64,000 nt of DNA, taken from NCBI GenBank assembly GCA_965248635.1, contig OZ252114.1, forward strand, positions 4,774,001 through 4,838,000, in the 5' to 3' direction. Each line of letters starts with the position of its first letter. The first letter of the stretch is position 1. The stretch comes from CBDAPI01 sp965248635 (GTDB taxonomy: Bacteria; Acidobacteriota; UBA6911; RPQK01; CBDAPI01). Positions 16,572-24,975 of the stretch are shown here, in pieces. A program made the translations under genes and the position numbers. The notes beneath the pieces were generated by a model, which was not told the origin of the DNA, searched no databases, and saw nothing but the letters and a program-made list of their open reading frames with translations.

Positions 16572-17501
16572 TCAAGAAAGACGCTCATCGAAGTGCGCAA
16601 TTGTCTGTTCGAGTCCTTCAGAAAGACTGACTTGCGGCTCCCAACCAAGTTGCTCTGCGGCCAGACTCACATCGGGCTTGCGCCTTGTCGGGTCATCTAC
16701 CGGAAGGCCTGCAAAAACAATCTCTGATCCAGTTCCAACCATGTCCCGAACCGTTTCTGCCAGCTCGATTACGGAAATCTCAGTGGGGTTTCCGAGGTTC
16801 ACCGGGTGGAAAAGATCGGGGGTTTCCATCAGAGCCAGGAGACCTGCGACCAGATCGGAGACATAGCAGAAGGAGCGGGTCTGGGAACCATCTCCGTAGA
16901 CCGTGATCGGTTTTCCGCGGAGTGCCTGGACGATAAAGTTACTGACGACTCGCCCGTCCTCCACAGACATTCGAGGACCGTAGGTATTGAAAATCCTGGC
17001 GATCCGAATGTCGACCCCATTCTGCCGGTGGTAGTCCACCATCAGCGTTTCAGCAACCCGTTTTCCTTCATCGTAACAACTGCGTGGCCCAACCGGGTTC
17101 ACGTGACCCCAGTAGTCTTCCGACTGAGGGTGGACATGGGGGTCCCCGTAGACCTCTGACGTGCTCGCCTGCAGAATCCGCGCTCCAACTCTCTTGGCAA
17201 TCCCCAGGCAGTTGAGAGTTCCAATCACATTGGCCTTGACGGTCTTGACCGGATTTCGCTGGTAGTGAACGGGGGAGGCCGGGCAGGCCAGATTGTAGAT
17301 CTGGTCAACCTCCAGGAGTATCGGCTGGACGATGTCATGTCGGATGAACTCGAAAGCAGGCCGCTGCAGGAAAGGCTCGATATTCCGCTTGGAGCTCGAG
17401 AACAGATTATCCAGGCACAGTACCCTGGTCCCGCGCTCCAGCAGAGAATCACAGAGATGACTGCCGATGAAGCCGGCGCCTCCCGTTACAAGTGCTCTCA
17501 A
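16572..17501 (-). CDS. UDP-glucuronate decarboxylase-like sugar nucleotide epimerase/dehydratase
   Basis: A 309-aa extended short-chain dehydrogenase. The NAD-binding motif is GGAGFIGSH (7-15), and the catalytic pair is Tyr143/Lys147 in SCYDEGK with STSEVYGD upstream. The DEGKR variant and the segment RIFNTYGPRM are typical of UDP-xylose synthases (UXS/Uxs1), which convert UDP-glucuronate to UDP-xylose; dTDP-glucose dehydratases have a different signature. The neighbouring nuo operon is functionally unrelated. A palindromic repeat copy follows upstream of its start. It probably supplies pentose for surface polysaccharides. Confidence 0.85.
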   Translation of the reverse strand: MRALVTGGAGFIGSHLCDSLLERGTRVLCLDNLFSSSKRNIEPFLQRPAFEFIRHDIVQPILLEVDQIYNLACPASPVHYQRNPVKTVKANVIGTLNCLGIAKRVGARILQASTSEVYGDPHVHPQSEDYWGHVNPVGPRSCYDEGKRVAETLMVDYHRQNGVDIRIARIFNTYGPRMSVEDGRVVSNFIVQALRGKPITVYGDGSQTRSFCYVSDLVAGLLALMETPDLFHPVNLGNPTEISVIELAETVRDMVGTGSEIVFAGLPVDDPTRRKPDVSLAAEQLGWEPQVSLSEGLEQTIAHFDERLS

Positions 17502-17529
17502 AATCCAGGTTCTCGTGAAATCGCCACGT

Positions 17530-17556
17530 TAGCAGCCCGTGGTGGAAGTCCCGCGA
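17530..17556 (+). repeat. Palindromic repeat copy B
   Basis: It begins TTAGCAGCCCGTGG and continues with TGGAAGTC and CCGCGA. The loop and left arm match copies A and D; the right arm is partly decayed but still pairs through a G-T wobble. It lies between the sulfatase stop (17571) and the epimerase start (17501). Confidence 0.75.
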
Positions 17557-17570
17557 CTTTCACCACCGAC

Positions 17571-18926
17571 TTAATTGATGTAGCCAAGGCTCTTCAGCCG
17601 CTGCGATTGTTCGGGCGTCATTTTGAAATCAGTGAACTGCAGGTCCGCGTGGGTTTCCCACCACCGATCAATCTCCTCGCGCCAGGATATCCTATCAGCC
17701 TCAGGCGGCCTGTCGTTGATGAGGTTCACCAGTTCCCCGGGATCATCAGCGATGTTAAAAAGAGCATTCCGTTCCGGGTCCTCGAATTCGATGAACTTGT
17801 GATCCCCAAAGACCATGGTTCGGCGGATGGGAGTCTTCGAGAACAGCTTGACCGCCACGGAATAGCGTTTTCGCGGTTCGTTCTCCGGGAACTTGAAGAG
17901 ATCGCCGCCCTGAAAGGAGGTGGGGAGGTAGGGAATCTCGAGAAGGGTGAGAAGGGTGGGAAGAACATCGATCGACATCGCCCTGGTCGCCAGCCTCTTG
18001 CCCTCGGGCAGGATCCGCGGCATCCGGAAAATCAGAGGAACCCGAACCACGTTTTCGTAGACATTCTGCCGGTGGCCGCGGTATTGGTGCTCGCCCAGGC
18101 TTTCGCCGTGGTCAGCCGTAAACAAGGTCAGCGTTTGGTCGGCCAGCCCCAGCCGGTCGAGATGATCGAGAACCTTACCCAGTTGGTAGTCGGCAAACTC
18201 GATTTCACTCAGATAGGCCGCCTCGTCCTCTCCAAACCGGTTCGGGCCGGGACTCTCGACAACTACCTGGGGCCGATCAAAGTTTTCGCGAAAACGGTAG
18301 GGCTCGTGAGGGTCAAAGAAATGAACCCACAGGAAAAAGGGGCGCTTTGATCTGCTCACCCTGTCCAGCCAATGGATCGCCAGCCTGGCGACCGCATCAC
18401 CTCGCCTCTCACTTGGCAAATTGATCCTGTTGCCCGAGAACAGACGCATGAAAGCCTTGAAATAGCCCACGCCATCCTGGCTCTCGAATTCGTCGTCATA
18501 GTGGCCGAAGCCCTGGTTCAAATTGAACACCTTGATCAACGGAGCCGCCGCCACTACGGCTCCCGTCTTATAGCCCGAGCCGGACAGGATCTCAGCCAGC
18601 GTTACAGCCGGATCCTCCAGTTTCTGCCCGTTACTCAAGACGTTGTGCGTAATCGTGTACAGCCCCGTGAAGATCGAGGAGTGGTTGGGCAGCGTCTGCG
18701 GTGCCTGAGCGTAGACATTCTCGAAAAGAACCCCTTCCCGGGCAAGACGGTCGATGGAAGGCGTTCGAATTCCTTTGAAACCGTAGCAACCCAGTCGGTC
18801 CGCCCGCGTGGTGTCGAAAGTCACGACAAGGAGATTTGGCTTCTTGCCGACAGAGGGTTGTCCCCAGAGAGGCAATAATTGCGCAAGCAAGGCAAGAAAT
18901 GCGGTAAAGGCGAGTCTCTTCTTCAC
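17571..18926 (-). CDS. Secreted sulfatase/alkaline-phosphatase-superfamily hydrolase, non-Cys type
   Basis: A 451-aa protein with a signal peptide (about 1-22, ending LLPLWGQ). It has the sulfatase fold: a metal-binding DTTRADRLGCYG (38-49), nucleophile region APQTLPNHSSIFTG, and a second metal motif TADHGESLGEH. At the position where sulfatases carry the Cys or Ser converted to formylglycine (CxPSR), this protein has Thr78 (TLPNH). Formylglycine chemistry is therefore unlikely; a Thr-nucleophile hydrolase or transferase of the wider superfamily is more plausible. The substrate is unknown. The upstream region to uvrB is filled by a heptamer repeat tract. Confidence 0.82.
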   Translation of the reverse strand: MKKRLAFTAFLALLAQLLPLWGQPSVGKKPNLLVVTFDTTRADRLGCYGFKGIRTPSIDRLAREGVLFENVYAQAPQTLPNHSSIFTGLYTITHNVLSNGQKLEDPAVTLAEILSGSGYKTGAVVAAAPLIKVFNLNQGFGHYDDEFESQDGVGYFKAFMRLFSGNRINLPSERRGDAVARLAIHWLDRVSRSKRPFFLWVHFFDPHEPYRFRENFDRPQVVVESPGPNRFGEDEAAYLSEIEFADYQLGKVLDHLDRLGLADQTLTLFTADHGESLGEHQYRGHRQNVYENVVRVPLIFRMPRILPEGKRLATRAMSIDVLPTLLTLLEIPYLPTSFQGGDLFKFPENEPRKRYSVAVKLFSKTPIRRTMVFGDHKFIEFEDPERNALFNIADDPGELVNLINDRPPEADRISWREEIDRWWETHADLQFTDFKMTPEQSQRLKSLGYIN

Positions 18927-18937
18927 GGTCTCACTTT

Positions 18938-19044
18938 ACACGTTCCACGTTTCACGTTCCACGTTCCACGTTCCAGGTTCCACGTTTCCATCAACCTTCA
19001 ACCTTCAACTTTCAACCAGTAACCAGTGACCAGTAACCAGTAAC
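18938..19044. repeat. Heptamer tandem repeat tract 1
   Basis: About 107 bp of degenerate 7-nt units that change along the tract: first ACGTTCC/ACGTTTC, then TCAACCT, then AACCAGT. It fills the whole gap between the divergent sulfatase and uvrB genes, so any promoters there must lie in or beside the repeats. A TATAAT at 19047-19052 ends only 9 bp before the uvrB GTG. Confidence 0.85.
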
Positions 19045-19061
19045 GATATAATCCCCCTGTC

Positions 19062-21152
19062 GTGTCGCAACCCGAAGAACTGTCTTACAAAGGAGTCGCT
19101 TATGGTGAGGCTCTCTCGGAGTCCGGGGAGTTTCACCTTCACAGCCCCTTCGAGACCTCACCCGACCAGAAAAGAGCCATTCCGGAACTCACGAAAGGGA
19201 TCCGGGATGGACAACCCGACCAGGTCCTTCTGGGAGTGACCGGTTCTGGAAAGACTTTCACCATGGCCAAGGTGATCGAAGCCCTCCAGCGTCCGACCCT
19301 GATTCTCTGCCACAACAAGACCCTGGCGGCTCAACTCTATCAGGAGTTCAAGACTTTCTTCCCGGAGAACGCCGTCGAGTATTTCGTCAGTTATTACGAC
19401 TACTACCAGCCCGAGGCCTACATTGCCTCGACTGACACCTACATCGAAAAAGAAGCACTCATCAACGAAGAGATCGATCGCCTGCGCCACTCAGCGACCC
19501 GTTCTCTCTTCGAGCGGCGTGACTGCATCATCGTCAGCAGCGTGAGCTGCATCTACGGTCTCGGATCGCCCGAGGCCTATTACGGTATGCTGTTGATGAT
19601 CAATCGGGGCGCTCGAATCAGCCGCAGAGAAATCCTCAACAAACTCGTCGAGATCCAGTACGAAAGGCGGAACCACACACTGGAGCGCGGCACCTTTCGG
19701 GTGCGGGGTGATGTCATTGAGGTCGTACCCTCTTACGACGACTATGCCATCCGAATCGAGCTGTTCGGAAACGAAGTCGAGGGAATCTCTCAATTCGATC
19801 CTCTCACCGGAAAGCTTCTTCGAGAGCACGACCGGATTCCCATCTACCCGAAGTCTCATTACGTCATTCCCAAGGAGCGCTGGAACCTGGCGGTTGACAG
19901 CATCAAGGCGGAGCTGGAGGAGACCCGCCCCCGCTGGGAAGAGGAAGGCAAGCTGGTGGAGGCCCAGCGCGTGCATCAGCGCACCATGTTTGACCTGGAG
20001 ATGATCAAGACCGTCGGCTACTGCCGTGGAATTGAGAACTACTCCCGGCACTTGACGGGCCGGCGACCCGGCGAGCCTCCCCCGACTCTGCTCGACTACT
20101 TTCCCGACGCTTCGCTGATGTTCATCGACGAGAGCCACGTCACAACACCTCAGGTTCGCGGGATGTACAAGGGAGATCGCTCCCGAAAACTGAACCTGAT
20201 CGAATTCGGCTTCCGGCTCCCGTCGGCACTCGACAACCGGCCTCTCAACTTCGAGGAGTTCGAGGCTAGGATCCCTCAGACTGTCTATGTCTCAGCGACA
20301 CCCGGACCCTACGAGCTCTCGAAAACGGGGGGCGCATTTGTCGAGCAAGTCATCAGACCCACTGGACTGATGGACCCGATCATCGAGGTTCGGCCCGTCA
20401 AGGGGCAGGTGGACGATCTGCTGGGGGAGATTCGGCAGCGGGCTGCGAGCAAGGAGCGAGTCCTGGTAACGACTCTCACCAAACGGATGGCAGAAGAACT
20501 GACGGAGTACTATACGGAAGTGGGCGTGGCCGTTCGCTACCTCCACTCGGAAATCGACACTCTCGACCGGGTCAAAATCCTTCGCGATCTGAGACTGGGG
20601 AAATTCGACGTCCTGATCGGAGTCAACCTGCTGCGGGAGGGCCTTGATCTTCCCGAGGTTTCGCTGGTCGCAATTCTGGACGCCGACAAGGAGGGGTTTC
20701 TGCGCAGTGACACCTCGCTGATCCAGACGGTGGGCAGGGCTGCTCGAAACATCAACGGAATGGCAATCATGTACGCCGACCGGACGACCGGGTCTATGCA
20801 CCGAGCCATCCGAGAGACGACCCGGCGCCGAGAGATCCAGCAGGCCTATAACAGGGAACACGACATTGCCCCGGAGTCGATCCTCAAGCCTGTCAATGCC
20901 TCGCTCCTGGAGATGGCGAAGATGGACTATCACGATGTCCTGATGGTTTCGGAAGAGGTGGCGGCTTTTCAGTCAGCTGCGGAAATTGAGGAAAAAATCG
21001 AAGAACTCCGCCACCAGATGACTCACGCTGCCAGCGAGTTTCGCTTTGAGGAGGCGGCCCGCTACAGGGATCGTGTCAGACACCTTCGCGAACTCCTGAT
21101 GGAGATCGGCGAACACCAGCCAAACGCCGGCACCGGGGACGAGTCAAAATGA
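19062..21152 (+). CDS. uvrB: Excinuclease ABC subunit B
   Basis: A 696-aa nucleotide excision repair helicase. Walker A is GVTGSGKTF (58-66); the DNA-clamping beta-hairpin is YYDYYQPEAYIASTDTYIEK; the Walker B-type motif is FIDESHVT; helicase motif VI is QTVGRAARN; the C-terminal UVR domain (about 650-680) contacts UvrC. It starts at a GTG that gives an N-terminus slightly longer than average. It overlaps aroA by 4 bp, so repair and shikimate genes are translationally linked here. No operator resembling the lexA palindromes was noticed upstream. Confidence 0.97.
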   Translation: MSQPEELSYKGVAYGEALSESGEFHLHSPFETSPDQKRAIPELTKGIRDGQPDQVLLGVTGSGKTFTMAKVIEALQRPTLILCHNKTLAAQLYQEFKTFFPENAVEYFVSYYDYYQPEAYIASTDTYIEKEALINEEIDRLRHSATRSLFERRDCIIVSSVSCIYGLGSPEAYYGMLLMINRGARISRREILNKLVEIQYERRNHTLERGTFRVRGDVIEVVPSYDDYAIRIELFGNEVEGISQFDPLTGKLLREHDRIPIYPKSHYVIPKERWNLAVDSIKAELEETRPRWEEEGKLVEAQRVHQRTMFDLEMIKTVGYCRGIENYSRHLTGRRPGEPPPTLLDYFPDASLMFIDESHVTTPQVRGMYKGDRSRKLNLIEFGFRLPSALDNRPLNFEEFEARIPQTVYVSATPGPYELSKTGGAFVEQVIRPTGLMDPIIEVRPVKGQVDDLLGEIRQRAASKERVLVTTLTKRMAEELTEYYTEVGVAVRYLHSEIDTLDRVKILRDLRLGKFDVLIGVNLLREGLDLPEVSLVAILDADKEGFLRSDTSLIQTVGRAARNINGMAIMYADRTTGSMHRAIRETTRRREIQQAYNREHDIAPESILKPVNASLLEMAKMDYHDVLMVSEEVAAFQSAAEIEEKIEELRHQMTHAASEFRFEEAARYRDRVRHLRELLMEIGEHQPNAGTGDESK

Positions 21153-22465
21153 GCCGGGCTCTCGACAATCCAGTCCGACAGACCATCGAACCAGCCCATT
21201 CTCTAAGAGGTGAGGTTGTGCTTCCCGGGGACAAATCCATTTCCCATCGCACGGCCATACTGGCCGCTCTGGCCAGGGGACGGTCTGTGATTCGGAACTA
21301 TTCCTCGAGTGAAGACTGCACCAGGACCCTGGAGTGTCTCCAGCAAATGGATGTCGAGATCCTTCGAAAGGCGGCGAGTGTAGAGATCCTGGGGCGCGGT
21401 GGGAGTGGCCTTCGGGAGCCTCGAGAGGCGCTCTATGCCGGTAATTCCGGGACTTCGATGCGGCTGCTGGCCGGAGTTCTTGCCGGCCTTCCCTTCAGAA
21501 GCCGCCTGGAGGGGGATGACTCGTTGAACAGCCGGCCGATGGCCCGAATCATCACTCCTCTGAGGCAGATGGGCGGCCGGGTTCAAGCTCGCCAGGACCG
21601 CTTTCCCCCGCTCGATCTGAGTGGCCGCTGTCTGGAGGGAATTGAATACGAGCTGCCGGTGGGCAGTGCTCAAGTCAAGTCCTGCGTCCTGCTGGCAGGC
21701 CTGCTGGCCCGAGGCCGGACGACCGTCGTGGAACCCGCCTCAACCCGAAACCACACCGAACTTCTGCTCCCTGCCTTCGGGGGTAGAATCAGAAAGACGG
21801 GCTTTAGAATCTCGGTGGAGGGAGGCCAGGACCTGGAGGCGGCAGAGATGGAAGTTCCGGGCGACATTTCTGCAGCGTCGTTTTTTCTGGTTGCCGCCAG
21901 CCTCCTACCCGACTCGCAAATCGAACTCCGGAGAGTCGGCTTGAATCCGACAAGAAATGCTCTTCTTCGCCTTCTGATCAAACACGGCGGCAAGATCGAA
22001 ATCTCCAGCCCGGACGTCTCGGGAGGTGAGCCCGTAGGCGATCTGTGCGTTTCTTACTCTCCCCGGCTTGTGGAGAGCTTCCCGACTCGTATCGGCGGAC
22101 CTCAAATCCCGCTCCTCATTGACGAGATACCGGTTCTCGCCATTCTGGGATCCCGACTAAAGTCGGGCTTCGAAGTAACCGATGCGACCGAATTGAGAGC
22201 CAAGGAATCTGACCGCATCCGGGCGATCGTCCATAACCTCCGTTCCCTGGGTGTAGCAGCGGAGGAGAGAAAGGATGGTTTTCAGATCCCGCCGGGACAG
22301 ACTTTCCGGGGTGGAGAAGTGAGAACCTGGGGCGATCATCGGATTGCCATGGCCTTCGCCATTGCCGCACTGATTTCCGAGCAACCGGTGGTTTTGGATG
22401 ACGCCCGCTGCTGCGGAGTCTCTTTCCCAGGGTTCTTTGAACAGCTGACAGCAGTGAACCCATGA
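21149..22465 (+). CDS. aroA: 3-phosphoshikimate 1-carboxyvinyltransferase (EPSP synthase)
   Basis: A 438-aa protein of normal length. It has the N-terminal LPGDKSISHRTAILAALA (Lys contacting shikimate-3-phosphate and PEP), the AGNSGTSMRLLAGVLAG motif, DDSLNSRPM and the C-terminal TWGDHRIAMAFAIAAL. It joins shikimate 3-phosphate and PEP in the sixth step of the aromatic pathway. It overlaps uvrB by 4 bp and aroK by 4 bp. Confidence 0.97.
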   Translation: MSRALDNPVRQTIEPAHSLRGEVVLPGDKSISHRTAILAALARGRSVIRNYSSSEDCTRTLECLQQMDVEILRKAASVEILGRGGSGLREPREALYAGNSGTSMRLLAGVLAGLPFRSRLEGDDSLNSRPMARIITPLRQMGGRVQARQDRFPPLDLSGRCLEGIEYELPVGSAQVKSCVLLAGLLARGRTTVVEPASTRNHTELLLPAFGGRIRKTGFRISVEGGQDLEAAEMEVPGDISAASFFLVAASLLPDSQIELRRVGLNPTRNALLRLLIKHGGKIEISSPDVSGGEPVGDLCVSYSPRLVESFPTRIGGPQIPLLIDEIPVLAILGSRLKSGFEVTDATELRAKESDRIRAIVHNLRSLGVAAEERKDGFQIPPGQTFRGGEVRTWGDHRIAMAFAIAALISEQPVVLDDARCCGVSFPGFFEQLTAVNP

Positions 22466-23010
22466 GGCGAGAGCATGTTTTTCTGATCGGCTTCATGGGG
22501 TCGGGCAAAACCACCGTCGGGGCCCTGCTGGGACCTGCCCTTTCTCTCCCTTTCATTGATCTGGATGAACTGATCGTCAGTGCCGAAGGCAGGAGTATCA
22601 CGTCTATCTTTGCTGCCGAGGGAGAGGCCAGTTTCCGCAAAGTAGAGGCGCGAGTGCTCGGGGAAGTACTGGATTCACCCCCCGCGGTATTGTCTCTGGG
22701 AGGAGGAGCCTTCCTGCCACTCGAGAACCGACGCAGGATCCGGGAAAGAGGCACCTCCATCTGGCTGGCGGTCTCTCTTGATGAGGCGCTGGAGCGTTGT
22801 CGCAGAGAGCAGGGTCGGCCTCTGGCTCTCGACCAATTGGAGTTCTCGAAGCTTTACGAGCAAAGGCAGCCGATCTACCAGGAGTGTGACGTCAAGGTCG
22901 AAACTGACCGGAAATCAGCTCCCACCATCTGTCGGGAAATCATGATGCGCCTGGAGGAAAAGGAAAATGCCCTGGATTGTCACGATCGAATACGAAAAAG
23001 CTACGGGTGA
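22462..23010 (+). CDS. aroK: Shikimate kinase
   Basis: A 182-aa P-loop kinase. Walker A is GFMGSGKTTVG (10-20), the shikimate-binding Asp is in FIDLDELI, the lid region is near CRREQGRPL, and GGGAF is the substrate glycine motif. It supplies shikimate 3-phosphate for AroA, the adjacent upstream gene with a 4-bp overlap. The last 44 bp overlap the start of the AhpD-like gene. Confidence 0.95.
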   Translation: MRREHVFLIGFMGSGKTTVGALLGPALSLPFIDLDELIVSAEGRSITSIFAAEGEASFRKVEARVLGEVLDSPPAVLSLGGGAFLPLENRRRIRERGTSIWLAVSLDEALERCRREQGRPLALDQLEFSKLYEQRQPIYQECDVKVETDRKSAPTICREIMMRLEEKENALDCHDRIRKSYG

Positions 23011-23530
23011 CCTGCTGTGTGAATACGATGCAGGACTGCGGCGGGCGGGAAAGATCTATAACATCGTGAAAATCTCCAGCCTCACCCCCAGCCTTCTCCG
23101 CACCTCGATGAGATTCTACTGGGCCTTGATGCATGAAGGCGGAGAACTCAGCCGCACTCAACGGGAAATGATCGCAGTCGTGGTTTCCAGGGCGAATGAC
23201 TGCTTTTACTGAATCGAAGCTCATGGGGAGGATCTCCATAACACAGGTGTGGAGCTGGATCAGGTCGAGAAGATCAAAGCTGATTACCGAGTCGCCGGAC
23301 TCTCCGCGACGGACACTGCGGTTCTGGATTTCGCGGTCAAGTTGACTCTCCACCCTTCGAGAATGGAGACATCTGACCTGGACGTGCTGAGGAAGGAAGG
23401 CTTCTCGGACGTAGCGCTTCTTGAGATCGTTCACATCACCGGCTATTTCAACTACATCAATCGCGTAGCGGATGCCCTGGGAGTGGATCCCGAGCGGGAA
23501 GGGGGGGACCTTCAACCTTCAACCAAGTAA
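22967..23530 (+). CDS. AhpD-like peroxidase-family protein with in-frame TGA at the second Cys of CxxC (candidate selenoprotein)
   Basis: One continuous frame of 187 codons interrupted only by a TGA at 23210-23212 (codon 82). The residues around it are NDCFY-TGA-IEAHGEDL. The peroxidase-related AhpD/carboxymuconolactone decarboxylase family has CxxCxxxH here, so TGA replaces the second, redox-active Cys, and His86 is kept. Family-like sequence continues well beyond the TGA (DTAVLDFAVKLT, GYFNYINRVADALGVDPE), which argues against simple decay. A hairpin starts just after the TGA (see 23218-23256). The ATG at 22967 follows GGAGGAAAAGGAAA and overlaps aroK by 44 bp. The last codons (LQPSTK) run into a heptamer repeat. 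Alternatives are a recent nonsense mutation or a sequencing error. No selA, selB, selC or selD is visible in the window. Confidence 0.72.
23218..23256 (+). promoter_or_regulatory. SECIS-like hairpin after the in-frame TGA
   Basis: The upper stem is GGAG (23227-23230) with CTCC (23234-23237), and the apical loop GAT begins 18 nt after the TGA with G as its first base. AT pairs flank it across a two-base GG bulge (223-224 with 238-239). A lower stem AGCTC/GAGCT (23218-23222 with 23252-23256) could close a larger fold. Known bacterial SECIS elements are short stem-loops with a G at the start of the apical loop, roughly 16-37 nt after the UGA; this one fits. The folding was done by eye. Confidence 0.45.
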
Positions 23531-23535
23531 CCAGA
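23508..23535. repeat. Heptamer tandem repeat tract 2
   Basis: A short run of the CTTCAAC unit followed by AAGTAACCAG. It forms the last codons and stop of the AhpD-like gene and the bases just after it. The units are the same as in the other tracts. Confidence 0.75.
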
Positions 23536-23617
23536 ATCAATACACGATCAGTAGTATCGCTAAGGTCTGCTATCATGCTGACAGCTTTATTGATCATTTT
23601 TGCCAGTGGGTTGGTGT

Positions 23618-24973
23618 GTGAAAGTTCTTCAGCGATTGGGGCCCAACCTCATTCCCCTGCTTTCTCTCTGCGCGATTTGCTTCGCCGCAGAAACGGGCAC
23701 TTCCTTCAAACTCGCAGACATCGCCGATCAGTTTCCTTCCAAAGGATTTGAGGTGGAGATCGCTTTCTGGAAAAAGATGTTCACCGAATACCGGGAAACC
23801 CAGGTTATCTTTCACGATCGCGGTGACCTTCGAGTGGTATACGAGGTGGTCGAATTCACCCGCGGCGTTCGCGATGACAAAGAAGAGGCAAAGCGGCAGA
23901 GCAAGATCCTGCAAAAGAAAAGGGATCACTTCAGAGAACTGCTGCTCGATATGGGCAGACGCGAGCCCCGTTCCCAGGAAGAGAATCGGATCGTCACGCA
24001 TCTTGAAGAGCTGGGGCACAAACCGACTGCCTCTCTTTACCGACGACTGGCTAGAGATCTCCGATATCAGCGGGGACTCCGCGAGCAGTTTGCAGAGGGG
24101 ATTTCACGGTCAGCCCGGTATCTGGAGGCCATCCAGGAGATTTTGCGAGAGGAGGGAGTTCCCGGGGAATTGGCCCTGCTTCCCCATGTTGAGTCAGCCT
24201 TCCAGTGGTCCGCTGTCTCCAAGGCCGGCGCTGTAGGCCTCTGGCAATTCGTGAGGGGCACGGCGCGAAGCTACATGACGGTCAACCGATACGTGGATGA
24301 GAGGTTGGATCCGCTTAAATCAACACGGGCTGCCGCCAGACTTCTGCACGACAATTACGAATCCCTGGGAACATGGCCACTGGCAATCACAGCCTACAAC
24401 TACGGGCGCTCCGGGATCATGAGGGCAAAGAGGCGCCACGGCCCCGACATGCTTGTCATCGCGCGTCACTACAAGGCTCGCCGTTTCGAGTTCGCCAGTC
24501 GCAATTTCTATCCTGAATTCCTTGCCGCTGTAGAGGTCGTGAGGAACCAGCTCCTCTACTTCAGCGACATTCAACCAAGCACGGTCCTGGAGTACGAACT
24601 CCTGGTTCTCCCAAAGAGCTATCGAGTGACTGTGTTTGAACAAGTGGAGGGGCTGGACCGGACTCTACTGAAGGAATACAACCCCTTTCTCACCTCACTT
24701 GTCTGGAGAGAAGGAGTGCTCCCCGCCGGGGTCGATTTGCGCCTCCCCCCGACCACCCTGGAAGCGGTCCGGGATGTCCTGAGCAAGGCCCGGCCCGTCA
24801 CGTCGAGCTTTGAACTGGCCTCCGACGGGGTGATGATTTACCGGGTCCGCGGCGGTGACACCGTCGGGAAGATTGCGGCCCGCTTCGGTTCATCCATCGG
24901 CGCCATCCAGCGCTCCAATGGATTGAGTGATGCCAACCTGATCGTTCCCGGGCAGCGACTCCGGATTCCCTGA
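23618..24973 (+). CDS. Membrane-bound lytic murein transglycosylase with LysM (MltD-like)
   Basis: A 451-aa protein from the GTG at 23618, chosen because it gives a clean signal peptide (MKVLQRLGPNLIPLLSLCA). The frame also opens at a TTG at 23600. The SLT domain has the catalytic Glu in HVESAFQWSAVSKAGAVGLW and then TAYNYG; a LysM domain at the C-terminus (YRVRGGDTVGKIAARFGSS...) binds peptidoglycan. It cleaves murein glycan strands to anhydromuropeptides. It ends 2 bp before the convergent clpB stop, so no separate terminator fits between them. Confidence 0.88.
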   Translation: MKVLQRLGPNLIPLLSLCAICFAAETGTSFKLADIADQFPSKGFEVEIAFWKKMFTEYRETQVIFHDRGDLRVVYEVVEFTRGVRDDKEEAKRQSKILQKKRDHFRELLLDMGRREPRSQEENRIVTHLEELGHKPTASLYRRLARDLRYQRGLREQFAEGISRSARYLEAIQEILREEGVPGELALLPHVESAFQWSAVSKAGAVGLWQFVRGTARSYMTVNRYVDERLDPLKSTRAAARLLHDNYESLGTWPLAITAYNYGRSGIMRAKRRHGPDMLVIARHYKARRFEFASRNFYPEFLAAVEVVRNQLLYFSDIQPSTVLEYELLVLPKSYRVTVFEQVEGLDRTLLKEYNPFLTSLVWREGVLPAGVDLRLPPTTLEAVRDVLSKARPVTSSFELASDGVMIYRVRGGDTVGKIAARFGSSIGAIQRSNGLSDANLIVPGQRLRIP

Positions 24974-24975
24974 CC

